Part shown: piece by piece, positions 36,868 to 46,073 of the stretch
How positions within the stretch are numbered: position 1 is the first letter of the stretch
Layout of the letters: the number at the start of each line of letters is the position of its first letter
Origin: Chromohalobacter moromii
GTDB lineage: Bacteria > Pseudomonadota > Gammaproteobacteria > Pseudomonadales > Halomonadaceae
Direction: 5' to 3'
DNA length: 64,000 nt
Assembly (NCBI RefSeq): GCF_023091865.1
Contig: NZ_JAHXDI010000001.1
Coordinates: 496,001-560,000, forward strand
The notes under the pieces: model-generated
The model's input: only the letters and a program-made list of their open reading frames with translations
Told to the model about the DNA's origin: nothing
Databases searched by the model: none
Translations under genes and position numbers: made by a program

Positions 36868-38154
36868 TCAGCCCCGCACGACCTGCAACGAAGGTGTCTC
36901 CGATTCCAGGTACGAGAGTAGGGTTTCGCTGTACCAGTCGACGAAGTCGATCACGCCGAATTCATAGGTTTCGGAGTAGGGGCCGGGCTGGTAGGCGATG
37001 GAGTTGATGCCGCGCTGATTCTCCTCGGCCAGTTGCCGGTCCTGATCGTTGGTGGCGTCCCATACCTTGCGTAGCCATTGCGGGTCGTAATCGACGCCTT
37101 CCTGGGCGTCCCGGCGGACGAGCCACTTGGTGGTTACCAGGGTCTGTTGCGGACCCAGCGGCAGCACGCGGAAGACCACGGCATGATCGCCCATGAAATG
37201 GTTCCAGGAATTGGGCAGGTGCAAAATGCGCAGCGAACCCAGATCGGGGCTCGTGAGGCTTCCCATCAGTTTCCCGCAGCCGGGCTTGCCGTCCATGGTC
37301 ATCGACATGACGCCGTCGATCATAGGCGTGCGGGTCAGACGGTTGCGCTTGCCGAAGTGCTTGAGCGCCCAGGGCACCTGTAGGCGTTCCCAGTGGGCCT
37401 GCTGGCGGGCGACAAGGTCGCGGTAGGCGGGCGTAGCGCGCGGGTCGTCGGTGTCGTCGAACTCGATAAGCGAGTTGAGCAGCTCCGGATGGGCACCGTT
37501 GCAGTGATAACACTCGCGGTTGTTCTCGAGGACCAGCTTCCAGTTGGCCTGCTCGACGATGTTCGATTCCGCCGCGACTTTGACGTTATCCATCTCGTAA
37601 GGCGCCAGGTACTCATCCAGTGTCGCCAGAAAGTCGTCGATGGCCGGCGGCTGCTCGGCGAGACTAATGAAGATGAAGCCCCCGGCGCTCTTCACTGCCA
37701 CCGGCTTGAGGCCGTGGGCGGAAAGATCGAAGTCCTCGCCCATGTCTTGTCCGGCGAACAGCAGGCGGCCGTCGAGTTCGTAGGTCCATTGATGATAGGG
37801 GCAGACCAGCTTGGCGACCTTGCCTTTCTCCTGCGTGCACAGTCGCGATCCACGGTGGCGGCAGACGTTGTGGAAGGCATGCAGCGTACCCTGATCGCCG
37901 CGCACCACGATGATGGGGTTATCGCCGATCTGTGCGGTCAGGTAATTGCCCTTGGCGGGTAGCTCGCAGGTCATGCCGACGAACAGCCACTCATGGGTGA
38001 AGATTTCTTGCATATCCAGCGCGAACACGCGCGGGTCATTATAGAAGGGTTGCGGCAGCGAATACGTGCGCCGACGCTGGCGAAGCATGTCGGCGGTCGC
38101 GTCACGCGCGGCGGCCAAGGGATCGTCGAGTGCGGATGTAGCGATCAGATCCAT
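36868..38154 (-). CDS. gbcA: Glycine betaine monooxygenase oxygenase subunit (Rieske)
   Basis: First step of betaine catabolism: glycine betaine to dimethylglycine plus formaldehyde. 428 residues, matching GbcA. The Rieske [2Fe-2S] motif is CRHRGSRLC...CPYHQW (about residues 97-125). The mononuclear iron site region is NNRECYHCNGAHPEL (about 205-220), with the Asp further C-terminal. Start ATG 38154 has GAGGA at good spacing; the frame reaches 38238 without one. It is divergent from gbcB across 284 bases holding spaced GTGAG repeats. Alternative family members (stachydrine or carnitine monooxygenases) are excluded mainly by context. Confidence 0.95.
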   Translation of the reverse strand: MDLIATSALDDPLAAARDATADMLRQRRRTYSLPQPFYNDPRVFALDMQEIFTHEWLFVGMTCELPAKGNYLTAQIGDNPIIVVRGDQGTLHAFHNVCRHRGSRLCTQEKGKVAKLVCPYHQWTYELDGRLLFAGQDMGEDFDLSAHGLKPVAVKSAGGFIFISLAEQPPAIDDFLATLDEYLAPYEMDNVKVAAESNIVEQANWKLVLENNRECYHCNGAHPELLNSLIEFDDTDDPRATPAYRDLVARQQAHWERLQVPWALKHFGKRNRLTRTPMIDGVMSMTMDGKPGCGKLMGSLTSPDLGSLRILHLPNSWNHFMGDHAVVFRVLPLGPQQTLVTTKWLVRRDAQEGVDYDPQWLRKVWDATNDQDRQLAEENQRGINSIAYQPGPYSETYEFGVIDFVDWYSETLLSYLESETPSLQVVRG

Positions 38155-38438
38155 GAAGGCATCCTCTTCGTGCGCCGTGTCGGGTAACGGATGGCGCCAT
38201 GACATTGAGTGAGTGTGCGTGAGAGGCGTGAGTGACACGAAGTGTGGCGTATCGCCATCAGTGGGGATTGTCTGCCCGCGACATTGGCCGATGCCGTGAC
38301 GACGTCAGTTGGCGATTGCCCTCGTAATGGCGGCTGGCGCAGGCATGCGCGTGTCGTTGGCAGGTAAGTGGTCGGTGCGGGGGGCGCCCACAATGCGCCT
38401 GACAGTCAGATACCGCCGCGCGACCAGGTAGCCATCTC
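38155..38438. promoter_or_regulatory. gbcA-gbcB divergent control region
   Basis: 284 bases. Three GTGAG copies start at 38209, 38219 and 38228, roughly one helical turn apart and 55-78 bases upstream of gbcA. That spacing and distance suit an AraC-family activator such as GbdR. I see no strong sigma-70 boxes, as expected for activator-dependent promoters. Confidence 0.5.
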
Positions 38439-39545
38439 ATGAGCTTGAACTTCTTCAATCCCGTCACTACCCAGACCTGGACCAATGGGCGCCATAACGT
38501 GCGTTGCGTGAAGATCATCCAGGAGACCTGGGATGTCCGCACGTTCTGCTTCATGGCCGATCAGCCGGTGCTGTTCTTCTTCAAGCCTGGGCAATTCGTG
38601 ACCCTGGAGCTGGAGATCGACGGCGAGCCGATCATGCGCTCCTACACGATTTCCAGCTCGCCCTCGGTGCCCTATAGCTTCTCGATCACGGTCAAGCGGC
38701 TTCCCGATGGACGCGTTTCCAACTGGCTACATGACAACCTGCAGGTGGGTAGCGAGCTTGCCGTCCATGGTCCTGTGGGAGACTTCAACGTCATCGACTA
38801 TCCCGCCGACAAAGTGCTCATGCTCTCCGGTGGAGTCGGCGTCACGCCATTGATGTCGATGACGCGCTGGTTCTTCGACACCAACGCCAATGTCGACCTG
38901 CAGTTCGTGCACAGTGCACGCGAGCCACGCGACATCATCTTTCACCGCGAGCTGGAACATATTTTCTCACGGATCCCCGATTTCCGGCTGCATATCGTCT
39001 GTGAGCGCGGGGATGAAAACGGTGTGGCCTGGGCGGGATTCCGCGGATACCTGGCGCAGGCGATGCTCGAATTGATGGTGCCGGATTATCTGGAGCGAGA
39101 GATCTTCTGTTGCGGCCCCACGCCGTACATGAATGCCGTTAAAAAAGTGCTGAAGAGCAACGGCTTCGATATGAGCCATTATCACGAGGAGTCGTTTGGC
39201 GCCACACCCGCCGAGGTGCGCGCCGACGTGCAGGAGCTGGCCGAGCAGGCCGAAGCGGAAATGGAAGCCGTCGACACCGCCGACATGTTGCAGGTCGAAT
39301 TCAGCTCCAGCGGCAAGAGCATTCGCATTCTGCCCGAGGAGACCGTGCATTCCGCCGCTGCCAAGCTCGGCCTACATATCCCCAAGGCTTGTGGGATGGG
39401 CATCTGCGGCACCTGCAAGGTCAAGAAGCTCTCGGGCGACGTCAACATGGAACACAACGGCGGTATTACCGAGGACGACGAAGCGGAAGGCTACATTCTG
39501 AGCTGCTGCAGCACGCCCAAGAGCCATGTCGCTATCGAGTTTTAA
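38439..39545 (+). CDS. gbcB: Glycine betaine monooxygenase reductase subunit
   Basis: Supplies electrons from NADH to GbcA. 368 residues: an FAD-binding ferredoxin-reductase barrel (about 15-115; MRSYTISSSPSVPYSFSITV), an NAD domain (about 120-235; VLMLSGGVGVTPLMSMTRWF, IFCCGPTPYM), then a C-terminal plant-type [2Fe-2S] domain (about 285-368) with CGMGICGTCKVKK and the final SCC. Divergent from gbcA and presumably co-activated. Confidence 0.95.
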   Translation: MSLNFFNPVTTQTWTNGRHNVRCVKIIQETWDVRTFCFMADQPVLFFFKPGQFVTLELEIDGEPIMRSYTISSSPSVPYSFSITVKRLPDGRVSNWLHDNLQVGSELAVHGPVGDFNVIDYPADKVLMLSGGVGVTPLMSMTRWFFDTNANVDLQFVHSAREPRDIIFHRELEHIFSRIPDFRLHIVCERGDENGVAWAGFRGYLAQAMLELMVPDYLEREIFCCGPTPYMNAVKKVLKSNGFDMSHYHEESFGATPAEVRADVQELAEQAEAEMEAVDTADMLQVEFSSSGKSIRILPEETVHSAAAKLGLHIPKACGMGICGTCKVKKLSGDVNMEHNGGITEDDEAEGYILSCCSTPKSHVAIEF

Positions 39546-39561
39546 CACCTGACGTTCCTTG

Positions 39562-39578
39562 GCCCGGCATGGCCGGGC
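39562..39578. terminator. Short hairpin between gbcB and the CDF transporter
   Basis: GCCCGGC-ATG-GCCGGGC between convergent stop codons; no T tract. Confidence 0.5.
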
Positions 39579-39580
39579 GC

Positions 39581-40234
39581 TCAGCGCGACTCGGTGGCAG
39601 TAGTGCCAAGCCGTTCGGCGTCGCGCGCTTCACGTAGCTCACCACGCGCTTGATGGGCGATCTTCCAGCCGCCGGACAGCGAGAGAAAGGCGAATATCCC
39701 GCCGACGATCAAGTCGGGCAGGGCGGTGCCGCTGCCGAAAACACCCAACGCGGCGAGTAGCACCGCGCCGTTGCCGATGACGTCGTTGCGTGTGCAGATC
39801 CACACGCTGCGCATGTTGCTGTCGCCCTCGCGATAGCGCATCAACAGCAGCAGCACCGCGAGATTGGCAAGCAGTGCCAAGACCCCCACCGCGCCCATGG
39901 TCGGCGCATCTGGGTAGCTACCCGCGAACAGGTTATGCAGTGTCACACCCAGCACCACGACGCCGAACCCGGCTAGAGTCGCAGCTTTGACCAGCGACGC
40001 ACGAGCGCGCCAGAGCAGGCCCATGCCCAGTACACCGAGGCTTATGGCGTAGTTCGCCGCGTCGCCGAGGAAATCGAGTGAGTCGGCCATCAGCGAGGTG
40101 GAATCGGCTTTCATCCCTGCCAGCATCTCGACGCCGAACATCCCCGCGTTGACCACCAGCGCTATCCACAGCACGCGCCGGTAACGCGGCGCCGCGTGTG
40201 GCGAAGGGGAAGAAGAACCGCAGCAGCATGCCAT
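39581..40234 (-). CDS. Cation diffusion facilitator (CDF)-family transporter
   Basis: A 217-residue integral membrane protein with about six helices. Metal-site motifs are SLMADSLDFLGDAANY in helix 2 and CTRNDVIGNGAVLL in helix 5, the paired Asp-containing helices of CDF exporters for Zn, Co or Cd. The N terminus begins MACCCGSSS, a Cys triplet that may capture metal. The usual large C-terminal cytoplasmic domain is absent; only about 20 residues follow the last helix, so this is a short CDF. Unrelated to the betaine block. Confidence 0.85.
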   Translation of the reverse strand: MACCCGSSSPSPHAAPRYRRVLWIALVVNAGMFGVEMLAGMKADSTSLMADSLDFLGDAANYAISLGVLGMGLLWRARASLVKAATLAGFGVVVLGVTLHNLFAGSYPDAPTMGAVGVLALLANLAVLLLLMRYREGDSNMRSVWICTRNDVIGNGAVLLAALGVFGSGTALPDLIVGGIFAFLSLSGGWKIAHQARGELREARDAERLGTTATESR

Positions 40235-40327
40235 GAGAGATCCCGTGTTTTTTGTCGATCAATGTACCTCAATTCTACAACCCTAGAGTGCGCTCCAGGG
40301 CAAGCATGCCGTCGCAGCATGCGTAAT

Positions 40328-40356
40328 TTGAACGTACAATCAAAATTATGAATAAT
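40328..40356 (+). promoter_or_regulatory. Candidate promoter of the CehA-like gene
   Basis: TTGAAC (40328-40333), 17-base spacer, AATAAT (40351-40356), in a locally A/T-rich stretch 45 bases upstream of the start codon. Confidence 0.6.
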
Positions 40357-40400
40357 GGAAAAAGAAATTATAGATAAAAATTCAACATAAGAGGGATCTC

Positions 40401-42716
40401 ATGACACATTCACGATGGCGCTTTGTGCCGCTTGCGGTGCTGACCTTGGGCGCCGCCTCGCTGGCCCAGGCCGATGTCAGCGTCACGCGCGGCGCAACCG
40501 ATATTCCCGATGGCGAGGCCTCTCACGCCGAGGACATTACCGTCGCTAACGACAAGTTGGCCTTCGCGCTGGCCGTCGAATCACGGCCGCCCTGGGGCGT
40601 GCCACGCGGCACTTTGGTCGACTTGGCGGCGGTTAAAGGCGGCGAGATCGATCTCGACCGTGTTGCCTTCGCCGATTTCATCCCCAACAACTGGTCCGCC
40701 TGGCCCAACGACGGCAAGAACGTCGAGGTCGTCGAGAAGTCGCCCGAGCGTGCGGTGATCCGCGTCAGCCGCAACTTCGGCGAGGCGATGGTCACCACCA
40801 CTTACACGCTGGACGCCGACAGCGACCGCGTGCATCTGGAAACCGTGTTCGACAATCGGGGTGACGAGCCGCTGGAAGGCATTCGCTCCGGCTTCACGCT
40901 GTGGCCGGATACCGGCTATCTGTTTGGCGTACCCGGCCTGGGCGACGCCAAGGAGACCGAGGCCAGCGACGCGCTCACCGACCGCATGGTTGCCTACGAT
41001 CAGGATTGGGCCTTCGCCCTGCATGCGCCGTATTTCGACCGCATCAACTACGAAGGCCAGGACATGTATCTCGAACACAGCCTGAAAGCCGGCGAGTCGC
41101 GCCGCTTCGAAGGCTGGCTGCAGGTCGTGCCGGAAGGCGATCTGGCCCCGGTGGTCGCCAATGAGATCGAACGCAAGAACCTCGATAGCGGCGAGGTTCA
41201 TGGTCAGCTAAGTGATGGTGACGGCGAGGCGCCCGCCAACGGCCTGGTGATGATCGAGAAGGAAGGCGCGCCTTACGCCTGGACGCTGGCTGACGATGGC
41301 GAGTTCTCGATGTCGCTGCCGGTAGGCGAGTACCAGGCTTACGCCACGGCGGAAGGTTTCGCTAACTCCGAGCCGGTCGAATTGAATGTCACCGATGGCA
41401 GCGAACGCAAGCTTACCTTCGACGGCATGCGCGGGCCCGGTACGCTATCACTGGATATTCACGGCGCCGAGAGCGACACGCCGCGCGACGCACGCCTGAC
41501 CATTCTCGACGGTCAGCAGCCGCCGGTAGAATTCCTCGGCAAGCAGACTTTCTTCACCGAGCTGGACCCGGCCGGTCACGCCGAGCTCAAGCTGGCGCCC
41601 GGCGATTACCGCCTGGGTGTCAACGCGGGGGCGGGTTTCACGGCTCGCGAGCAGACGCTGGACGTCAGCCTCGAGACCGGAGAAGAGATCGACAAGGCCG
41701 TCGAGATCGAGCGTCTCGTCGAACCCAACGACGATCACTGGTACGGCGCCGACCTGCATCATCACGCCAACGTGCTGGAGGGCACCACGCCGCCGGATAC
41801 GGTGGTGCGTGCCCAGTTGGCCACGGATCTCGATCTGACCTTCATCAGCGATCACGACTCCACCGCCAACCACGACACCTTCCGCAAGCTCTCCGCCGAA
41901 CGTGGCGTGCCGTTCATTCCCTCCATCGAGATTTCACCCTCGTGGGGCCATATGAACCCGTTTCCCATCGAGATGAACGGTGAGCTCAAGGTCGATCCCG
42001 GCACCGATGACGTGCAGGACATCATCGCCGATGCGCGCCGTCTGGGTGCCGAGGTGATTCCCATGAATCACCCGTACAACGCCTATGGTTATCTACAGAA
42101 CTTGGGCGATGGCAAGGTGCCTGGTGGCTTCACCACCGGCTTCGACTTGCTCGAACTCAATGCCGAGGTGGATAACGAACCGACCTTGAAGGCCGCGCAT
42201 CGCTTGTGGGATCAAGGCACGCGCATGTACTTCACGGCGGGCACGGACACCCACGATGCCTGGAACGACCTCACTGGCCGCATTCGTATGATGGGTCAGG
42301 TGCCCGGCGAGTTGACCCCGCGCGCCTTCGCCCGTGCCCTCAAGGACGGCCACGGATACGCGACCCAAGGACCGCTGCTGTTCCCCGAGAACCACATGTT
42401 CGGCGACAGCCTGCGCCTGGTCGAAGACGCCAAGGGTGAATGGGTCGTGAACGCCACCGCCGTCAACGGCCTCAAGGAAGCGCGCCTGATTGGCCAGGGA
42501 GGCGAAGTACTCGCCACGCAATCCCTCGACGGCACCGATGCGACGTTGACCTTCGAGATTCCTGGCGACGCCAACGGCTGGGTCGCGCTGGAAGTCGACG
42601 ATGCCGATGGCGATACCGCCTGGACGAACCCGCTGTGGCTCGAGCGTTCCAGCAAGGCCGATTACCTCGGCAGCGGTAGTACCAATGACGGCGGCGCTGA
42701 CGAGGAAGATGCCTGA
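40401..42716 (+). CDS. Secreted CehA/McbA-family metallohydrolase
   Basis: A 771-residue exported protein. A Sec signal peptide covers residues 1-24 (hydrophobic core VPLAVLTLGAASLAQA, cleavage after AQA). The N-terminal ~240 residues are beta-rich, resembling polysaccharide-lyase or carbohydrate-binding domains. A carboxypeptidase-regulatory-like beta-sandwich follows (about 260-430). A PHP-type metallohydrolase domain (about 445-690) has YGADLHHHANVLEG, FISDHDSTANHD, MNHPYN and FTAGTDTHDAWND, the metal-binding His/Asp series of CehA/McbA proteins. The C-terminal tail is acidic. It is monocistronic, with its own promoter and terminator. Substrate unknown; a phosphoester or carbamate/amide bond is typical of the family. 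Confidence 0.85.
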   Translation: MTHSRWRFVPLAVLTLGAASLAQADVSVTRGATDIPDGEASHAEDITVANDKLAFALAVESRPPWGVPRGTLVDLAAVKGGEIDLDRVAFADFIPNNWSAWPNDGKNVEVVEKSPERAVIRVSRNFGEAMVTTTYTLDADSDRVHLETVFDNRGDEPLEGIRSGFTLWPDTGYLFGVPGLGDAKETEASDALTDRMVAYDQDWAFALHAPYFDRINYEGQDMYLEHSLKAGESRRFEGWLQVVPEGDLAPVVANEIERKNLDSGEVHGQLSDGDGEAPANGLVMIEKEGAPYAWTLADDGEFSMSLPVGEYQAYATAEGFANSEPVELNVTDGSERKLTFDGMRGPGTLSLDIHGAESDTPRDARLTILDGQQPPVEFLGKQTFFTELDPAGHAELKLAPGDYRLGVNAGAGFTAREQTLDVSLETGEEIDKAVEIERLVEPNDDHWYGADLHHHANVLEGTTPPDTVVRAQLATDLDLTFISDHDSTANHDTFRKLSAERGVPFIPSIEISPSWGHMNPFPIEMNGELKVDPGTDDVQDIIADARRLGAEVIPMNHPYNAYGYLQNLGDGKVPGGFTTGFDLLELNAEVDNEPTLKAAHRLWDQGTRMYFTAGTDTHDAWNDLTGRIRMMGQVPGELTPRAFARALKDGHGYATQGPLLFPENHMFGDSLRLVEDAKGEWVVNATAVNGLKEARLIGQGGEVLATQSLDGTDATLTFEIPGDANGWVALEVDDADGDTAWTNPLWLERSSKADYLGSGSTNDGGADEEDA

Positions 42717-42794
42717 TCGCGCGATCCGGCCCTCGTCACCATAATCACGATAAATCGCCGCCAAGACCCCTGTTCAAAGGGGCTTCAAGGGAAT

Positions 42795-42820
42795 GCCACG
42801 CCTTCGGGCGTGGCTTTTTT
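42795..42820 (+). terminator. Terminator of the CehA-like gene
   Basis: GCCACGCC-TTCG-GGCGTGGC followed by TTTTTT; a textbook UUCG-loop terminator. Confidence 0.95.
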
Positions 42821-42925
42821 ATGGGCGGTGGGCAGAAACTGTGTCAGTGTTTCTCCGAAGGCAGCGGCGTTGCGTAACGGGGCGCCTGGGGCAGCGTCGT
42901 CAGTGATCACTGGAGGAGCCAGGGA

Positions 42926-43654
42926 ATGAACGCAAACAAGATACTGCAGCAGTTGATGCAACAAGCCAGTGGTAGCCAGAAGGGCAGTGGTGTCGATGTA
43001 AAAGGCATGCTGGGTGGCCTCTCGAAACAGCTGGGCGGAAGTTCCTCAGACGGCAAGTCCAGTGGGGGATCTGCGGGCGGCTTCGATATGAAAAGCCTGC
43101 TCGGCGGTGGTGCCATGGGCATGCTGGTTGGCTCCAAGCGCGGCCGCAAACTGGGCGGTAAAGCCCTCAAGTACGGCGCGATCGCCGGTGTTGGCGTATT
43201 GGCCTGGAAAGCATGGCAAAGTTCTCAAAACAAAAGTTCGGGCAGCGAGCCACAAGACGCTGGCGAGGGCGAACGTGTCGAGGTGCTCGATGGCGAGTAC
43301 CAGGAGCGGCGTAGTCTGGAACTCTTGCAGGCGATGATCATGGCGGCTCGTGCCGATGGCCACATCGATGAACAAGAACAGGCGATGATCACCGAACAGA
43401 TCGATGCGTTAGGGGCCGACGACGAGATGCACCGTTGGGTCGAACAACAACTCAATGCGCCGTTGGATGCCAAAGCGTTGGCCCGTGAAGCGGACTCGCC
43501 CCAAGCGGCGCGAGAAATGTACTTAATCAGCGTCGCCGTGATCGATGAGCAAAACCCGATGGAGCGCGCCTGGCTCGATCAATTGGCCAGTGCCCTTGAT
43601 TTACCCCAAGAGATGACCGCCGAGCTTGAACGTCAGGCACAGCAGGCCGGTTAA
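42926..43654 (+). CDS. DUF533 (YebE-like) protein with TerB-like domain
   Basis: A 242-residue protein. The Gly/Ser-rich N terminus (about 1-60) is followed by one hydrophobic segment (about 60-95, KYGAIAGVGVLAWKAW) and a C-terminal TerB-like helical domain (about 120-240; AMIMAARADGHIDEQEQAMI), with the DGHID acidic loop and its repeat near DEQNPMERAW. That matches inner-membrane-associated DUF533 proteins such as E. coli YebE, which respond to envelope stress. GGAGGAG-type site upstream. Monocistronic; function unknown. Confidence 0.88.
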   Translation: MNANKILQQLMQQASGSQKGSGVDVKGMLGGLSKQLGGSSSDGKSSGGSAGGFDMKSLLGGGAMGMLVGSKRGRKLGGKALKYGAIAGVGVLAWKAWQSSQNKSSGSEPQDAGEGERVEVLDGEYQERRSLELLQAMIMAARADGHIDEQEQAMITEQIDALGADDEMHRWVEQQLNAPLDAKALAREADSPQAAREMYLISVAVIDEQNPMERAWLDQLASALDLPQEMTAELERQAQQAG

Positions 43655-43680
43655 TGTCTGGAATTCTCATGCCTAGAATA

Positions 43681-43715
43681 TCGCCAACCGTGGCTGTTTC
43701 CCGGCTGGCGACTTC
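43681..43715. terminator. Terminator between DUF533 and the MFS gene
   Basis: TCGCCA-A-CCG pairs with CGG-C-TGGCGA with one internal mismatch, followed by a C/T-rich run on the + strand. It serves convergent genes. Confidence 0.5.
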
Positions 43716-43724
43716 TTGCCTTCT

Positions 43725-44954
43725 TTACTGACAGGCCGTGACAGCATCGCCATCGCTGGAGACAGTCGGCTGCGTTCTCACGCCGACAAGCACCAGAGCG
43801 GCGGCGGCCAACAGCATCGTGCCGGCTGTCGCACAAACACCCAAGACGCCGCTGATGTCGAACATGACGCCACCGACGGCGGCGCCCAGCGCGATCGCTA
43901 GCTGTATTGAGGCGACGATCAAGCCGCCCCCGCTCTCTGCCTCGTCCGGCACGACACGGGTGATCCAGGTCGACCAGGCGACTGGCACGGCACCGAAGGC
44001 GAAACCCCATAGGGCCACCATGAGGACATCGGTGCTCATGGAAATGCCGCCCAGCGTGGCCAGTAGCCAGCCCAGCACACCCATGATCAGCGGCATCAGC
44101 AGCAGTGTCAGTCGCAGGCTGCGTTCAAGCAGATAACCCGCGATCAATGTGCCGACGAAGTTCGCCACACCGAACGCCAGCAAGGTCGAAGAAAGCTCGT
44201 TGATGCCCATCCGGGACACGCCTTCGAGAAACGGACGCACATAGGTGAAAAAGGCGAAATGGCCGCAGAACACCAGCAGAATGGCCACGATGCCGGCCGC
44301 CATTCCCGGCCGCTTCATCACGCTCACTAACGTGCCAAGTGGCGTCGGGCGCTCAGGTGTCATCCGCGGCAGGGTGGTGTACTGCAGCACCAGCGTCAGT
44401 ACCGAAAGCGCCGTCGCGAGCAGGAAAACATTGCGCCAGCCGATCATGTCGCCGAGATAGCTGCCCAGCGCGGCGGCGCTTATGGTGGCGATGGGAACGC
44501 CGGTGAACAGCAGCGACAGTGCGCGTGGCACGTCATGCTCCGCCACTAGCCGCATCACCGTGGCGGCAGACAGTGCCCAGAAGCCGCCCAGTGCCACACC
44601 GAGCAGTACCCGACCGACCAGCAACCAGGCCAGATGCGGGGCGAAGGCCACCACCAGGTTGGCCGCGATCATCAGCACGGAGAACCCTAGCAGCACATGG
44701 CGCCGGTCGAGGCGCTGCGTGACGGACGTCACCAGCAAGCCAGAAAGTAGCGCTACCACCGCCGTGACCGTAACGGCCTGCCCGGCTTGGCCTTCGCTGA
44801 TCATGAGCGAATCTGCCATCGGCGTCAGCAGGCTGGCCGGCAGGAATTCGGCCATCACTAGGCTGAACACGCCCATCGTCAGCGAAAACACGGCGACCCA
44901 GCGCGATGTCGTGGGCGACGTGTGCGTCGAGCGTTGAGGTTCTTGCGTCGTCAT
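43725..44954 (-). CDS. MFS transporter, DHA1 sugar-efflux/drug type
   Basis: A 409-residue 12-helix transporter of the AraJ/SotB/YdhP-like DHA1 group: FSLTMGVFSLVMAEFLPASLLTPMA in helix 1 (the MAEFLP signature), TQRLDRRHVLLGF after helix 2, and LVGRVLLGVALGGFWALSAA in helix 4. Start ATG 44954 has GGAAG upstream; an ATG at 44972 is possible. Divergent from an AraC-type regulator that probably controls it. Confidence 0.88.
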   Translation of the reverse strand: MTTQEPQRSTHTSPTTSRWVAVFSLTMGVFSLVMAEFLPASLLTPMADSLMISEGQAGQAVTVTAVVALLSGLLVTSVTQRLDRRHVLLGFSVLMIAANLVVAFAPHLAWLLVGRVLLGVALGGFWALSAATVMRLVAEHDVPRALSLLFTGVPIATISAAALGSYLGDMIGWRNVFLLATALSVLTLVLQYTTLPRMTPERPTPLGTLVSVMKRPGMAAGIVAILLVFCGHFAFFTYVRPFLEGVSRMGINELSSTLLAFGVANFVGTLIAGYLLERSLRLTLLLMPLIMGVLGWLLATLGGISMSTDVLMVALWGFAFGAVPVAWSTWITRVVPDEAESGGGLIVASIQLAIALGAAVGGVMFDISGVLGVCATAGTMLLAAAALVLVGVRTQPTVSSDGDAVTACQ

Positions 44955-45034
44955 TTCGATACTTCCGATCAAGACTTGGGATGATGTGCAGACTAAAGTA
45001 TTATCCTAGGATCATCTATCACTATAAATCCGGT

Positions 45035-46012
45035 ATGTTTGATCAAGAGTCCGAAATTTTTGCCGTCTCCGGTTCAAATGCCAGATCCAGCGAATGGATC
45101 AACGAGTTGCTCCTCGGCATGCGTCTGTCGGGGCTGAACTATCGTCGCGTCCAGGTAGCACCGCCCTTCGGCATTCGTTTCGATACCGACGCCAGCTGCG
45201 CGCAATTTCACTTCGTCGCCCACGGGCCCGTCATATTGCTGCTCGGCGGCGAGAAACAGACACTGGAGACTGGTGATGCTGTACTTCTGCCTCGGGGTGG
45301 CCAGCACTGTCTGCTTTCTTCGCCTGAGGTGAAGAGTCGCGATATCGAGCAGATCGACGCGCTGCCGCTATGTGACGACTTCAGTTGCGTCAATGAATGC
45401 CCCGATACGCTCGACGGCACGCCACCGGTGCGGCTGTTCAGCGGCTGCATGCAATTCGATCTGGGCGGCATGCAGCCGCTGTTGACGCTGATGCCTGCGG
45501 TAATGCATGTCGGCACTCTACTCTCGCGCTATCCCGAGATGCTGCCGATGCTGGAAGCGATGGCACGTGAAGCGAGTCTCGAGCGGGCCGGCGCCGCCGG
45601 CATTCTTTCGCGATTGGCCGACGTGGTCGCCGCTAGCATCGTGCGTGGTTGGGTCGAATGTGGCTGCGCCGACATCGGTGGCTGGATCGAGGCGTTGCGC
45701 GATCCGCGTCTGGGCAAGGTCATCGCCGCTGTCCACCGCGAGCCCGGCCGCGACTGGACGGTCGCCGCCATGGCGGCGGAGATGGGCAGCTCGCGCTCGG
45801 TATTCGCCGAACGCTTCCGCGGCTCGCTGGGCGTGTCACCGCTCGGCTATGTCACCCAGCTTCGCATGCGTCTGGCCACGCAGTGGATAGCCGAGAAACA
45901 ATTATCGATCGAGCAGGTCGCCTGGCGCCTGGGCTATGGCTCCCAGGCCGCTTTCAGTCGCGCGTTCAAACGGTCGACCGGGCAGACACCGGGAAAGTTA
46001 AGGCACGGCTAA
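45035..46012 (+). CDS. AraC-family transcriptional regulator with cupin domain
   Basis: A 325-residue regulator. N-terminal cupin (about 20-130; LLLGGEKQTLETGDAVLLPRGGQH), a helical linker, and a C-terminal AraC double HTH (about 225-320; WTVAAMAAEMGSSRSVFAERF and LSIEQVAWRLGYGSQAAFSRAF). Start: ATG 45035 begins the conserved part but has a poor ribosome site; ATG 44981 or 44984 upstream would add 17-18 residues. Paired divergently with the MFS exporter, a common arrangement for AraC control of efflux. Confidence 0.87.
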   Translation: MFDQESEIFAVSGSNARSSEWINELLLGMRLSGLNYRRVQVAPPFGIRFDTDASCAQFHFVAHGPVILLLGGEKQTLETGDAVLLPRGGQHCLLSSPEVKSRDIEQIDALPLCDDFSCVNECPDTLDGTPPVRLFSGCMQFDLGGMQPLLTLMPAVMHVGTLLSRYPEMLPMLEAMAREASLERAGAAGILSRLADVVAASIVRGWVECGCADIGGWIEALRDPRLGKVIAAVHREPGRDWTVAAMAAEMGSSRSVFAERFRGSLGVSPLGYVTQLRMRLATQWIAEKQLSIEQVAWRLGYGSQAAFSRAFKRSTGQTPGKLRHG

Positions 46013-46073
46013 GCGACTGCGCCAAGCGTAGCAGGCCGAGGCCGATTCGGAGCCTTGCGGCTGATTATGGGCC

